Source of the DNA: Lachnospiraceae bacterium
GTDB lineage: Bacteria > Bacillota > Clostridia > Lachnospirales > Lachnospiraceae
DNA: 64,000 nucleotides
Direction: 5' to 3'
Assembly: GCA_015057275.1 (NCBI GenBank)
Contig: SVEO01000010.1
Coordinates: 18,564 to 82,563, forward strand
The notes under the pieces are model-generated. The model worked only from the letters and a program-made list of their open reading frames with translations. It had not been told where the DNA came from and made no database searches. This document shows positions 16,365 through 25,887 of the stretch, piece by piece (positions within the stretch are counted from its first letter, which is position 1; each line of letters begins with the position of its first letter). The translations under genes were made by a program, and so were the position numbers.

Positions 16365-17255
16365 CTATCCCTGCTTACCCGCGTACTCGACGAAAATATC
16401 ATTCAGCGAAGGCTCAAACACCTTTACTTCATCAATATCGTAATGCTCCACAAGCTGCTTCATGATGCTCTGCTTCTCATCTGCGGATGCAAGCTGAATC
16501 ATCAACTCGCCGCTATCTGTTTTCACGCAGCAATCGCCGAAATCCCGGATAATCAGCTCCGGATGTTCGGTGCGTACCACCAGACGGTCGCGTACATAAT
16601 TTCTCTTAATATCGTGAAGGTCGCCGTGCAAGGCCACTTTGCCGGCATTAAGAATCGCGATACTGTCACAAAACTCCTCGATATAATTCATCTGATGGCT
16701 GGAAAACAGCACGATTTTGCCCTTACTGATTTGCTCCTTAACCACATCTTTTAAGAGCATCGCATTAACCGGGTCAAGCCCCGAAAACGGCTCGTCCAAA
16801 ATTACAATGTGCGGATCATGCGCCAGCGCGGTGATAAGCTGAATCTTCTGCTGATTCCCTTTCGAGAGTGTATCGAGTCTCTTATTGCGGTATTCCGTCA
16901 TACCGAGACGCTTAAGCCAATAATCAACTGAGGATACCGCATCCTTACGGTTCATACCTTTCAACTGCGCGAAATAGACAAGCTGGTCAAGAATTACCTT
17001 TTTCGGATAGAGCCCCCGCTCCTCCGGCAGATAGCCGATTTGCACCTTTTGGTAGTCGATTGGCTTGCCGTCAATCAGCACTTCGCCGCCATTCGCTGGG
17101 AAAACGTCCATCAAAATACGAATCGAAGTCGTCTTGCCTGCACCATTTCTTCCAAGCAAACCGAACGCTTTGCCACCCTCCGCCTTAAAAGACACATCTT
17201 GCAGCACCCGTTTCGCGCCGAAGGACTTTTCAATGTTTTTGAGCTCGAGTATCAT
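16365..17255 (-). CDS. ABC transporter ATP-binding protein, NatA-like
   Basis: 296 residues with Walker A GRNGAGKTT, signature LSKGNQQK, Walker B IVILDEPFSGLDP and the switch His in SSHQM. The C-terminal extension (about 215-296, ending SLNDIFVEYAG) is the regulatory domain common to ABC-2 exporter ATPases. It is the first gene of a two-gene unit with the permease and is preceded by a good promoter at 17310-17338. Confidence 0.92.
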   Translation of the reverse strand: MILELKNIEKSFGAKRVLQDVSFKAEGGKAFGLLGRNGAGKTTSIRILMDVFPANGGEVLIDGKPIDYQKVQIGYLPEERGLYPKKVILDQLVYFAQLKGMNRKDAVSSVDYWLKRLGMTEYRNKRLDTLSKGNQQKIQLITALAHDPHIVILDEPFSGLDPVNAMLLKDVVKEQISKGKIVLFSSHQMNYIEEFCDSIAILNAGKVALHGDLHDIKRNYVRDRLVVRTEHPELIIRDFGDCCVKTDSGELMIQLASADEKQSIMKQLVEHYDIDEVKVFEPSLNDIFVEYAGKQG

Positions 17256-17309
17256 TATGATTCCTCCCTACGATTTTCTATTCTTTTAATACATTAATAG
17301 TCTGAAGTA

Positions 17310-17338
17310 ATTATAGCACACGTATCAAGATAGGGCAA
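17310..17338 (-). promoter_or_regulatory. Promoter of the NatAB-like operon
   Basis: Minus strand TTGCCC (17338-17333), 17 bases, TATAAT (17315-17310), with TGC just before the -10 (extended -10). Confidence 0.65.
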
Positions 17339-17384
17339 ATAAAATTTGACCGGAGTGTACCAACGATTTCCTACTGACTTCTTA

Positions 17385-17412
17385 TTGACTTGTGCTGTAT
17401 TTCATGTAAAAT
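17385..17412 (+). promoter_or_regulatory. Promoter of PH-domain gene
   Basis: TTGACT (17385-17390), 16 bases, TAAAAT (17407-17412), about 30 bases before the AAGGAGG ribosome site. Confidence 0.65.
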
Positions 17413-17447
17413 CAAAATTGTAATACGTTTTAAGGAGGAATTTATTT

Positions 17448-17816
17448 ATGATAGACTTTACAAATGGTAGCATTATCAAGCTTAAGAAAACAGACAGTGC
17501 CCCTGCGGATATTAACCCATTATTGATTCAGGGTGAAGTGATTGTCAGCGCTTACAAAGGCATTCGCGACTATGTTGTTTTTACCAATAAACGCGTGATT
17601 GCGGTAAATGTTCAGGGAATGACCGGCAAGAAAAAGGATTACACCTCTCTGCCATATGCTAAAGTGCAGGCATTTTCCGTTGAGACATCCGGCGTGTTTG
17701 ATATGGACAGCGAGCTTGAATTGTACTTCAGCGCCCTCGGCCTTGTGAAATTTGAATTTACCGGTGCAAGTGATATTGTGCGCATCGGACAGATTATCAG
17801 TACGTATATTCTGTAA
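17448..17816 (+). CDS. Bacterial PH-domain protein (PF08000 type)
   Basis: 122 residues, a single bacterial pleckstrin-homology-like domain: GEVIVSAYKGIRDYVVFTNKRVIAVNVQGMTGKK, YTSLPYAKVQAFSVETSG and the C-terminal helix ASDIVRIGQIISTYIL are diagnostic (shown as locators of VFTNKRVI, LPYAKVQAFSVE, IGQIISTYIL). It is a soluble small protein widely found in Firmicutes; binding partner unknown. The ribosome site AAGGAGG is well placed. It has its own promoter and a bidirectional terminator shared with the GGGtGRT gene. Confidence 0.88.
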   Translation: MIDFTNGSIIKLKKTDSAPADINPLLIQGEVIVSAYKGIRDYVVFTNKRVIAVNVQGMTGKKKDYTSLPYAKVQAFSVETSGVFDMDSELELYFSALGLVKFEFTGASDIVRIGQIISTYIL

Positions 17817-17837
17817 GATTGTGTTTCATTCATTCAA

Positions 17838-17868
17838 AAAGACCTCGTAACAATACGAGGTCTTTTTA
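17838..17868. terminator. Bidirectional terminator between PH-domain and GGGtGRT genes
   Basis: 12-bp perfect stem (17838-17849 with 17854-17865) with a 4-base loop; T-rich on the plus side (TTTATT) and TTTTTGAATG on the minus side. Confidence 0.85.
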
Positions 17869-17877
17869 TTTAACTTA

Positions 17878-18888
17878 TTAGAACTTACCTTCTTCAGCTG
17901 CCATCTGAATAGAAACTGCAACTGCAACTGTCATACCAACCATTGGGTTGTTACCTGCACCGATTAAGCCCATCATCTCAACGTGAGCCGGTACGGAAGA
18001 AGAACCTGCAAACTGAGCGTCAGAGTGCATACGTCCCATAGTATCTGTCATACCGTAGGAAGCAGGACCTGCTGCCATGTTGTCAGGATGAAGTGTTCTA
18101 CCGGTACCACCGCCGGATGCTACGGAGAAGTACTTCTTACCCTGTTCGATACATTCTTTCTTGTATGTACCTGCAACCGGATGCTGGAATCTTGTTGGGT
18201 TTGTGGAGTTACCGGTAATGGAAACGTCAACGCCCTCTTTGTGCATGATTGCTACACCTTCACAAACGTCGTTTGCGCCGTAGCAGTTAACCTTTGCACG
18301 AAGACCTTCGGAGTAAGACTTTCTGGAAACTTCCTTCACTGTGTTTGTGTATGGATCATACTCTGTCTCAACGAATGTGAAACCGTTGATACGGGAAATG
18401 ATCTGAGCAGCGTCCTTACCTAAACCATTTAAGATAACTCTTAACGGTTTCTTACGAACCTTGTTTGCCTTCTCCGCGATACCAATCGCACCTTCTGCTG
18501 CTGCGAAAGATTCGTGACCTGCTAAGAATGCGAAACATTCGGTTTCTTCTTCTAATAACATCTTACCAAGGTTACCGTGGCCAAGACCTACCTTACGTGT
18601 ATCAGCAACGGAGCCCGGGATACAGAATGCCTGAAGACCTTCACCGATTGCTGCTGCTGCGTCTGCTGCTCTGCGGCAGTCCTTCTTGATTGCGATTGCT
18701 GCACCTACGATGTATGCCCAACATGCATTTTCAAAACAGATTGGCTGAATGCCCTTAATCTGATTGTAAACATCTAATCCGGCATCCTTTGTAATCTTTT
18801 CTGCTTCTTCGATGGAAGCGATGCCATAGCTATTTAAAACGGAATTGATCTTGTCAATTCTTCTTTCATATGATTCAAATAAAGCCAT
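17878..18888 (-). CDS. GGGtGRT protein
   Basis: 336 residues. It contains the name-giving SGGGTGRT (within VASGGGTGRTLHPDN), a conserved GNSTNPTRFQHP and the C-terminal GLIGAGNNPMVGMTVAVAVSI. This family has no proven function but is nearly always found beside a NifU/IscU-like scaffold protein in clostridia, as it is here (38 bases downstream of it). An FeS-linked role is therefore inferred. A strong AGGAGG site precedes ATG 18888. Confidence 0.92.
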   Translation of the reverse strand: MALFESYERRIDKINSVLNSYGIASIEEAEKITKDAGLDVYNQIKGIQPICFENACWAYIVGAAIAIKKDCRRAADAAAAIGEGLQAFCIPGSVADTRKVGLGHGNLGKMLLEEETECFAFLAGHESFAAAEGAIGIAEKANKVRKKPLRVILNGLGKDAAQIISRINGFTFVETEYDPYTNTVKEVSRKSYSEGLRAKVNCYGANDVCEGVAIMHKEGVDVSITGNSTNPTRFQHPVAGTYKKECIEQGKKYFSVASGGGTGRTLHPDNMAAGPASYGMTDTMGRMHSDAQFAGSSSVPAHVEMMGLIGAGNNPMVGMTVAVAVSIQMAAEEGKF

Positions 18889-18926
18889 TGAAATGTCCTC
18901 CTAATATATGTAATGTTCCGACAGAA

Positions 18927-19619
18927 TTATTCTTCTCTAGGATCGATAATCTTCACTGCGTCTGCAACTCTGCCGTACTGACCCTTAGCCTTTTCCCAAG
19001 CAGTTGTAGGATCGTCACCCTTCTTGATGAAGTCAGTCATCTTGCCTAAGCTTACGAACTGATAACCGATAATCTGGTCGTCTGCATCAAGAGCGATACC
19101 TGTAACATAACCTTCTGCCATTTCAAGGTAACGAGGACCTTTCTTTAATGTACCATACATAGTACCAACCTGAGATCTTAAGCCCTTACCTAAGTCTTCC
19201 AGACCAGCACCTACCGGCAAACCATCCTCAGAGAAAGCGGACTGTGTTCTACCGTAGACAATCTGTAAGAACAGTTCTCTCATAGCTGTGTTAATCGCAT
19301 CACATACTAAGTCAGTGTTTAATGCTTCCATAACGGTCAAGCCCGGTAAAATTTCAGAAGCCATAGCTGCGGAGTGTGTCATACCGGAACATCCGATTGT
19401 CTCAACAAGAGCTTCCTGAATGATACCTTCCTTAACATTCAGTGTCAGCTTACATGCACCCTGCTGAGGAGCACACCAGCCGATACCGTGTGTTAAACCG
19501 GAAATGTCTTTTACTTCTTTATTTTTTACCCATCTTCCCTCTGTAGGAACTGGAGCAGCGCCATGATGAACGCCTTGTGCCACCGGGCACATCTTTTCTA
19601 CTTCATGTGAATAAATCAT
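18927..19619 (-). CDS. Iron-sulfur cluster assembly scaffold-like protein (GGGtGRT partner)
   Basis: About 230 residues. The NifU/IscU-like core shows GIGWCAPQQGACKL, VETIGCSGMTHSAAMASEIL and FLQIVYGRTQSAFSEDG, giving two or three candidate cluster cysteines. It is longer than IscU (about 130) because of a C-terminal extension with MAEGYVTGIALD. ATG 19619 follows AAAGGAG at 8 bases; the longer frame to 19658 has no ribosome site. It is the first gene of a pair with GGGtGRT. Cysteine desulfurase is not nearby, so it may serve a specialised cluster or a different sulfur chemistry (inference). Confidence 0.88.
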   Translation of the reverse strand: MIYSHEVEKMCPVAQGVHHGAAPVPTEGRWVKNKEVKDISGLTHGIGWCAPQQGACKLTLNVKEGIIQEALVETIGCSGMTHSAAMASEILPGLTVMEALNTDLVCDAINTAMRELFLQIVYGRTQSAFSEDGLPVGAGLEDLGKGLRSQVGTMYGTLKKGPRYLEMAEGYVTGIALDADDQIIGYQFVSLGKMTDFIKKGDDPTTAWEKAKGQYGRVADAVKIIDPREE

Positions 19620-19739
19620 GATTAGAACTCCTTTCAATTGTAAAAATTTCAGGCTCACGCCTCTAAATTCTATTTTCTCATAAATTGATAAAATAGTCCA
19701 TACTTTTTTCTAAACTTTTTTTAAACTTCTGACATAAGT

Positions 19740-21359
19740 TTACATCAAAGGTGCGAAAAATTTCAGCACGCTGCCGAAGAATTTGACATGCCACGGCAGA
19801 TGATTCCAATCTTCCATTGTCACTCTTCTGCTTAAGAGCATTGTGTTTTGCACATCCTGTTCAATCTTTAGTATTTCCGGCATCCCGTATAGATACGCGG
19901 CACATTCAAAATGCAGATACAGGCTGCGATAATCAAGATTAATCGTACCGACCACCGCGCTTTTATCATCACAGACACATACTTTTGCATGCACAAAGCC
20001 CGGCGTGTATTCGTAAATCTTCACGCCCGCCTTTATCAGCGCCGGATAATGTGTCTTTGCCAGATAAAATGCATATTTCTTATCTGGAATGTGCGGCAGA
20101 ATCAGCACCACATCAACCCCTCTTTTAGCAGCACTTTTTAATGCGGTAATCATCTCATTATCTAAAATCAGATAAGGGGTCATAAAATGGATATAATCAA
20201 CTGCCTGGTAAAGCATCTCCATGTAAACCGATTCACCAACCAGCTCATCATCGAGCGGGCTGTCGCTGTACGGCATCACAAAGCCTGGTGCCTTAATTGC
20301 TTCTTCTACCGTGAGATTTAAATATTTCTCATAAGATAACGGTTTCTTCTCCTTGATATTCCACATCTGTAAAAACATCATTGTAAAGCTACGCACTGCT
20401 TTTCCTTGAAGCATTACCGCCGTATCTTTCCAATGCCCAAAACGGTCTACCTGATTAATATATTCATCGGCAAGATTGATGCCGCCGGTAAAAGCGGTAT
20501 GTCCGTCAATAACACAAATCTTGCGGTGGTCACGGTTATTCTGATAAGTTGACAGTGCCACCTTAATCGGCGCAAACATTTTGCAATGGATACCGAGTGC
20601 ATTCATCTTCTTAGCGTAATTCCATGGAAGTGCAGACAGCGAACACATACCGTCATACATAAAATACACTTCGACACCTTCCCTGACCTTTTCCAGCAAA
20701 ATCGTCAGCACCTCGCCCCACATGTCGCCGCGCTCAACAATAAAATATTCCAAAAAGATAAATTTCTTTGCTCTTTTCAGCTGAATTTTTAACTCTTCAA
20801 ATTTGTCCTCGCCGAGGGGAAAGTATTTTACGCAGGTATTATCATAAATCGGAAAACTTCCAAAATGTTCGATATAATGCGCCAAACCTGCCACAAGCGG
20901 GTCTGCCGCCTTTACCTTCTTCTTTGTGTACTTATCTTGCTGCAAATAAACTTTCGTTTCATCAATATTCTTTTTCAGCAAATGCTGAAAAATCTTCGAT
21001 GTCGGCTGCAACTGCACAAAAAAGTACAAAAACACACCAAATACCGGCAAGGCTATGATGGGGATAATCCACACTAGTTTAAAGCTCGGATTTTCATCGC
21101 GATTCATGATATAGATAATCAAAATAATACCTAGAAACAGTGAACCAAAATAAATATATGTTGTATAATTTTGAATCCAGACAAGTGACGCTATAATAAC
21201 AAAAATCTGTAGCAAAACAAGCACTGCCACCACCGTAATTCGGCTGAATAACAGCTTGAAAATGCCTTTTTTACTTTTCTTAATACCCTTTTTCAGTGTC
21301 TGTTTTACAACACCGATTTCTTCTTGCTGTTGATATCCGCTCGAGAAGTCCTCTCTCAT
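19740..21359 (-). CDS. cls: Cardiolipin synthase (PLD family)
   Basis: 539 residues. Two or three N-terminal membrane helices (about 35-110) are followed by two phospholipase D motifs: HRKICVIDGHTAFTGGINLADEY (first HxK) and HAKVCVCDDKSAVVGTINLDYRS (second HxK), named here by their HRK and HAK cores. It joins two phosphatidylglycerols, or PG and another phospholipid, at the membrane. It starts 1 base after the gpsA stop, so it is the last gene of the DUF512-der-plsY-gpsA-cls series, grouping phospholipid synthesis steps. Confidence 0.92.
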   Translation of the reverse strand: MREDFSSGYQQQEEIGVVKQTLKKGIKKSKKGIFKLLFSRITVVAVLVLLQIFVIIASLVWIQNYTTYIYFGSLFLGIILIIYIMNRDENPSFKLVWIIPIIALPVFGVFLYFFVQLQPTSKIFQHLLKKNIDETKVYLQQDKYTKKKVKAADPLVAGLAHYIEHFGSFPIYDNTCVKYFPLGEDKFEELKIQLKRAKKFIFLEYFIVERGDMWGEVLTILLEKVREGVEVYFMYDGMCSLSALPWNYAKKMNALGIHCKMFAPIKVALSTYQNNRDHRKICVIDGHTAFTGGINLADEYINQVDRFGHWKDTAVMLQGKAVRSFTMMFLQMWNIKEKKPLSYEKYLNLTVEEAIKAPGFVMPYSDSPLDDELVGESVYMEMLYQAVDYIHFMTPYLILDNEMITALKSAAKRGVDVVLILPHIPDKKYAFYLAKTHYPALIKAGVKIYEYTPGFVHAKVCVCDDKSAVVGTINLDYRSLYLHFECAAYLYGMPEILKIEQDVQNTMLLSRRVTMEDWNHLPWHVKFFGSVLKFFAPLM

Positions 21360-21360
21360 C

Positions 21361-22356
21361 CTATATCATTTCCCCTTTACGATCGCGCATCATCAGCTCG
21401 TGTACTGCTTCGCGCGGATCTTTCTGCTCAAACAATACTTTATTTACCTGCTCAACAATCGGCATCTCTACCTGATATTTCTGCGCTAAAAGCCACGCAG
21501 CCTTCGCAGAATACACACCCTCAACTACCATGTTTACTTCTTTCATAGCATCGTCTGCTGTCATTCCCTGACCAATTAAAACGCCTGCTCTGCGGTTGCG
21601 GCTGTGTACACTCGCACAAGTAACAATTAAATCGCCGATACCGGAAAGACCGTGAAATGTATTAATATTACCACCCATTGCCACGCCGAGGCGGGTAATT
21701 TCCGCGATACCTCGCGTAATTAGGGCGGCTTTTGTATTATCGCCGTAACCAAGTCCGTCAGCAATGCCGGCTGCCAGAGCAATGACATTTTTCAAGGAAC
21801 CACCAAGCTCAATGCCCAAAGTGTCTGTGCTTGTATACACGCGGAACACATCGCTGGAAAATACCTGCGCCAGACGTTCTGCTACTTCTTCGTTTTCTGC
21901 ACCGGCTACACAGGTCGTAGGCAAATGCTTGCCTACTTCCTCTGCATGGCTTGGACCGGATATAATCGCTACCTTCGCCTGCGGTACTTCGTCCTTAATC
22001 ACACCGGTCATCGTCAGCAATGTCGATTCTTCAATTCCTTTTGCCATATCAACGATAATCTGCTTTTCCGTTACTAAATCACGAAGCAATGCTGCCGTTG
22101 CACGCACCCACTGAGAAGTAACCGCCATCACAATAATCTCTGTATCGATAACAGCTTCCCGTAAGTCGTTTGTAATATGAATTCCCTGCGGAATTTTTAC
22201 CCCCGGCAAACATCTTGCATTTTCACGCTCTTCTTTTAAAAGTTTTACTTCGTTTTCTAACTTTGACCAAATGGTAACTTCATTTCCGTTATCATATAGT
22301 AAAACAGCCAACGCGATTGCCCATCCGCCACCGCCGAGTACACATGTTTTTGCCAT
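21361..22356 (-). CDS. gpsA: NAD(P)-dependent glycerol-3-phosphate dehydrogenase
   Basis: 331 residues, full length. The nucleotide loop is GGGGWAIALA (family GAGSWGTALA), and the catalytic region GGSLKNVIALAAGIADGLGYGDNTKAAL holds the conserved Lys and Asp/Asn; GLSGIGDLIVTC is also diagnostic. It reduces dihydroxyacetone phosphate to sn-glycerol-3-phosphate, the substrate of PlsY, encoded 15 bases upstream. Cytosolic. Confidence 0.95.
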   Translation of the reverse strand: MAKTCVLGGGGWAIALAVLLYDNGNEVTIWSKLENEVKLLKEERENARCLPGVKIPQGIHITNDLREAVIDTEIIVMAVTSQWVRATAALLRDLVTEKQIIVDMAKGIEESTLLTMTGVIKDEVPQAKVAIISGPSHAEEVGKHLPTTCVAGAENEEVAERLAQVFSSDVFRVYTSTDTLGIELGGSLKNVIALAAGIADGLGYGDNTKAALITRGIAEITRLGVAMGGNINTFHGLSGIGDLIVTCASVHSRNRRAGVLIGQGMTADDAMKEVNMVVEGVYSAKAAWLLAQKYQVEMPIVEQVNKVLFEQKDPREAVHELMMRDRKGEMI

Positions 22357-22371
22357 ATCATTTTCCTCCGT

Positions 22372-23013
22372 TTAAACTTCTATTTTTTGCCCGATTTTAC
22401 GCTCGTTCCCTGCTATCAGTCGCTTAATATTGTCTTTGTGTCGAATGTATGCAAATATCATCCAGACAAAGGCAATGATGCACGCTTCGATTGGACTGCT
22501 TCCGCCGATGTTAGGCATAATACCCCACACTAAAAATAATATCAGTTCAAGGAAAAAACCGGTCAATACACACAAGGATGCAAGCGATACATATTTTGAA
22601 ATCAATGCTACCCCCACAAATGTCACAAGAGCTAAAAGCAACAGTTTCCAGTCACCAAGCGCTGCAATCGCGCCGGACGAAGCTGCAATTCCTTTGCCAC
22701 CTTTAAAATTCATGTAAAATGGGTAATTGTGGCCGAGAATCGCACCCAATCCTGTATACAATAAGAGCACAAATAAAATATCACTGTCACCGAAAATCAG
22801 ACGCACAAATAATCCTGCAAATAACGCTTTGAATGCATCTCCGAGATACGTAATTACACCTGCTTTTTTCCCAAGTACACGCATCGCATTTGTCGTGCCG
22901 GAGTTGCCGCTGCCGTATTCTCTGATATCAACGTGATACAACTTTCCTAAAATAAAACCTGTTTGAAATAAGCCGAATATATAACCAATCACAAGGCAAA
23001 GTAATCTTTCCAT
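22372..23013 (-). CDS. plsY: Glycerol-3-phosphate acyltransferase PlsY
   Basis: 213 residues with five or so membrane helices. Motifs GSGNSGTTNAMR, GHNYPFYMNFKGGKGIAASSG and a C-terminal Arg/His-rich end (IRHKDNIKRLIAGNERKIG) are the PlsY active-site signatures. It transfers acyl from acyl-phosphate to glycerol-3-phosphate, the first step of phosphatidic acid synthesis. It lies between der and gpsA; the 15- and 25-base spacers suggest one transcript. Confidence 0.95.
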   Translation of the reverse strand: MERLLCLVIGYIFGLFQTGFILGKLYHVDIREYGSGNSGTTNAMRVLGKKAGVITYLGDAFKALFAGLFVRLIFGDSDILFVLLLYTGLGAILGHNYPFYMNFKGGKGIAASSGAIAALGDWKLLLLALVTFVGVALISKYVSLASLCVLTGFFLELILFLVWGIMPNIGGSSPIEACIIAFVWMIFAYIRHKDNIKRLIAGNERKIGQKIEV

Positions 23014-23038
23014 CTTAATCCTCCACTATCCGGGTATC

Positions 23039-24367
23039 TTATTGTTCTTTTTCTTTTCGTTCACGGATGATAAACCTCAGCGCCGTGCCGCGGAAACCGA
23101 AAGCGGTACGAATCTGATTTTCAATGTATCTTGTATACGAGAAATGCATCAATTCCTTATCATTCACAAAAATAACGAAGGTCGGCGGCTTAACTGCAAC
23201 CTGTGTAATATAGTAAAGCTTTAAGCGCTTACCTTTGTCCGAAGGCGGCTGCTGCATCGCCACCGCTTCTGACATAATCTCATTGAGGACGCCAGTCTGA
23301 ATACGCAAGTTCTGATTTTCGATGACCATATCAATCATATCAAACAGCTTTGGCAAACGCTGGCCTGTCTCCGCAGAAATAAACAACATTTCTGCATACG
23401 GAATAAAGGACAAAATCTCCTTAATCTTATTCGTATGCTCATAAATAGTCTTATCATTCTTGACAATCGCATCCCACTTATTGACTGCGATAATGATGCC
23501 CTTGCCGCGTTCATGTGCAATACCGGCAATCTTCGCATCCTGCTCGGTCACGCCCTCGGTCGCGTCAATCACGACTACGACCACGTCAGCACGCTCAACT
23601 GCGGAAACGGTACGGATAATACTGTAACGTTCCAATTCTTCTTTAATCTTGTTTTTGCGGCGCAATCCAGCCGTATCAATAAACACATACTCATTACCAT
23701 TACGCTTAATTACCGTATCCACAGCATCTCTGGTTGTGCCGGCAATATTGGAAACAATCACGCGATTTTCGCCCAGCAGCTTATTGATAATCGAAGATTT
23801 ACCAACGTTTGGCTTTCCGACAATAGCAATACGCGGTCTTTCGTCCTCTTCTTCCAGCAGACTTTCTGCAGGAAAATGTTTAACAACTTCGTCAAGCATA
23901 TCGCCGAGGCCCTGACGGTTTGCCGCGGAAATCGGCCACGGATCACCGATACCAAGATTATAAAACTCATACACATCCGCGGAATATTTTTCAAAGCTGT
24001 CAACCTTATTTACCACCAAAACAACTGGCTTGCGGCTACGACGCAACATGTCTGCCACTTTCGCATCTGCGTCGATTAATCCCTGCTTTACATCTGTGAT
24101 AAACACAATAACATCGGCAGTGGCAATGGCAATTTCTGCCTGCTCGCGCATCTGTGACAAAATAATATCTTTCGACTCTGGCTCAATACCGCCGGTATCA
24201 ACAATTGTAAAATTATAATTTAACCACGATACATCCGCATAAATACGGTCTCTCGTTACGCCCGGCGTATCTTTTACGATGGAAATCATCTCGCCTGCCA
24301 GCGCATTAAATAATGTGGACTTGCCGACATTCGGGCGTCCCACAATCGCTACAATAGGTTTACTCAT
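23039..24367 (-). CDS. der: Ribosome-assembly GTPase Der (EngA)
   Basis: About 442 residues with two tandem GTPase domains (GRPNVGKST / DTPG / DTGG and GKPNVGKSS / [11 protein letters not shown]) and a C-terminal KH-like domain ([10 protein letters not shown]...[10 protein letters not shown]). It acts in 50S maturation. The upstream frame extends to 24379, but GGAGG lies between the two Met codons; ATG 24367 is 5 bases after it. Cytosolic and essential in most bacteria. Confidence 0.96.
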   Translation of the reverse strand: MSKPIVAIVGRPNVGKSTLFNALAGEMISIVKDTPGVTRDRIYADVSWLNYNFTIVDTGGIEPESKDIILSQMREQAEIAIATADVIVFITDVKQGLIDADAKVADMLRRSRKPVVLVVNKVDSFEKYSADVYEFYNLGIGDPWPISAANRQGLGDMLDEVVKHFPAESLLEEEDERPRIAIVGKPNVGKSSIINKLLGENRVIVSNIAGTTRDAVDTVIKRNGNEYVFIDTAGLRRKNKIKEELERYSIIRTVSAVERADVVVVVIDATEGVTEQDAKIAGIAHERGKGIIIAVNKWDAIVKNDKTIYEHTNKIKEILSFIPYAEMLFISAETGQRLPKLFDMIDMVIENQNLRIQTGVLNEIMSEAVAMQQPPSDKGKRLKLYYITQVAVKPPTFVIFVNDKELMHFSYTRYIENQIRTAFGFRGTALRFIIRERKEKEQ

Positions 24368-24391
24368 ATTGTCCTCCATTCGGATATATTA

Positions 24392-25792
24392 TTAATCTGT
24401 GTACATCTTACTGTATACAAATGTTTCTTCTTCTGTTTTGTTTTTATCCTCGCAGGATTCGTCTGCGAGCCCTAAAAATGCGTGGAGCAAATCTGCGCCG
24501 GCGGTGCCAACAATCTCCACTTTAATGTTTAATTTGTTCTGCAATTCTTCTACGGTAACGTCATCCAAAAATACATTCTCACCGCTGCGAAGTACATTTT
24601 TCGGCAAGAGCAACACATCGCCAAGTTCCTGATTTTTTAGCTGCGCAAGGATATCCTGACCGGTCAAAAGTCCGGAAACTGTAATCGACTCTCCGAAAAA
24701 ATCATTACGGATTGTGCAAACATTGACCTCTATCTGCGGACAAATCACCTGCAACTCGCCAGCCAACTGTTTGATTGTACTCGCTGCCAGGTATCCGGTT
24801 GCTACGGTCACTTTTCGAGGATTTACATCATTCTGTGATGAAGCTTTCCATGCTTCCAGCGCATTTCGGTATTCGTTTAACAACAATCGCATCATACCAA
24901 CACCGTTTTCTAACTGCAGATAGCCATCATATGTCTCCTCTTCCGGGAAATCGCGTTCTGCAAGAATGTACCACTCATCGCTGGCATGGATAAAATGTAA
25001 ATCATGCTCGCGCATCGTTTCTAATTGCACGCTCTCAATCAAATCGATGACCTCGCAGGCTTCTTCTTTCGTAAAGCTTTCCAGCGGGTATAGTCCATCT
25101 CGGTACTTTGTCAAGCCGGCCGGCACTACTGATACACTCTCCAAATATGGCAGATATTTTCGTAAATCGTGAATCGCGCGCTTTAAGTTTTCGCCGTCAT
25201 TTACTCCCTTACACAGCACAATCTGCCCGTTCATACGGATTTCTCCCTCGTATAAGCGGTCCATGTGCTTTAGCGCATCGCCGGCAAAACGGTTATGCAA
25301 CATTTTACAGCGAAGCTTAGGAATCGTTGTCTGCACCGAAATATTAATCGGTTCCAATCGATAACGAATGATGCGCTCGATATCTTTTTCCTTCATGTTC
25401 GTTAGCGTCACATAATTGCCCTGTAAGAAAGAAAGTCGCGAGTCGTCATCTTTAAAGTACAATGTGTCACGCATGCCTTTTGGCATCTGGTCGATAAAAC
25501 AGAAAATACACTGATTGCGGCAGGAGCGATACTCGTCCATAAGACCATTCGCAAACTGAATCCCCAAGTCATCCTCGAATTCCTTTTCAATCTCCAGCAC
25601 CCATTCTTCTCCATCTGGCTTTTTGATGCACACTTCAACATATTCGTCATGAATTAAATAGCGGTAATCAATTACATCCTCCGGCTCCACGCCGTTCACG
25701 GAAATCAGCATGTCTCCCGCTTTAATTTCCATTTCTTCTGCGATTGATTCCGGTTCCACACACGAAATCAAATGTCCTTTGTTCTTACCCAC
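24392..25792 (-). CDS. DUF512 / TIGR03279 radical-SAM-like FeS protein with PDZ domain
   Basis: About 466 residues. An N-terminal PDZ-like domain (about 5-65: IAEEMEIKAGDMLISVNG) precedes a radical-SAM-like core with Cys91, Cys95 and Cys98 in CRNQCIFCFID (Cx3Cx2C) and the DUF512 C-terminal domain. The family is widespread in clostridia and cyanobacteria and is catalogued as TIGR03279; its reaction is unknown. The frame extends to TTG 25804, but GGAGG lies after that codon, so GTG 25792 (GGKNKGHL after the start) is preferred. It heads the der-plsY-gpsA-cls series. Confidence 0.88.
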   Translation of the reverse strand: MGKNKGHLISCVEPESIAEEMEIKAGDMLISVNGVEPEDVIDYRYLIHDEYVEVCIKKPDGEEWVLEIEKEFEDDLGIQFANGLMDEYRSCRNQCIFCFIDQMPKGMRDTLYFKDDDSRLSFLQGNYVTLTNMKEKDIERIIRYRLEPINISVQTTIPKLRCKMLHNRFAGDALKHMDRLYEGEIRMNGQIVLCKGVNDGENLKRAIHDLRKYLPYLESVSVVPAGLTKYRDGLYPLESFTKEEACEVIDLIESVQLETMREHDLHFIHASDEWYILAERDFPEEETYDGYLQLENGVGMMRLLLNEYRNALEAWKASSQNDVNPRKVTVATGYLAASTIKQLAGELQVICPQIEVNVCTIRNDFFGESITVSGLLTGQDILAQLKNQELGDVLLLPKNVLRSGENVFLDDVTVEELQNKLNIKVEIVGTAGADLLHAFLGLADESCEDKNKTEEETFVYSKMYTD

Positions 25793-25844
25793 GGATTCCT
25801 CCAAAATTTCACAGTCAATCTAGTATATCATACCAATTTTTTTC

Positions 25845-25878
25845 CAAAAAGTAAAGGCTTTCCGCAGAAAGCCTTTAC
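25845..25878 (-). terminator. Terminator after LTA-synthase-like gene
   Basis: 12-bp perfect stem (25851-25862 with 25867-25878, 4-base loop), then CTTTTTGG on the minus strand. It separates the sulfatase gene from DUF512. Confidence 0.85.
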
Positions 25879-25887
25879 CGTTCATTT

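Noticed and set aside
23435..24079. Plus-strand ORF (214 aa) inside der
   Set aside because: Antisense of a well conserved GTPase gene, with no ribosome site.
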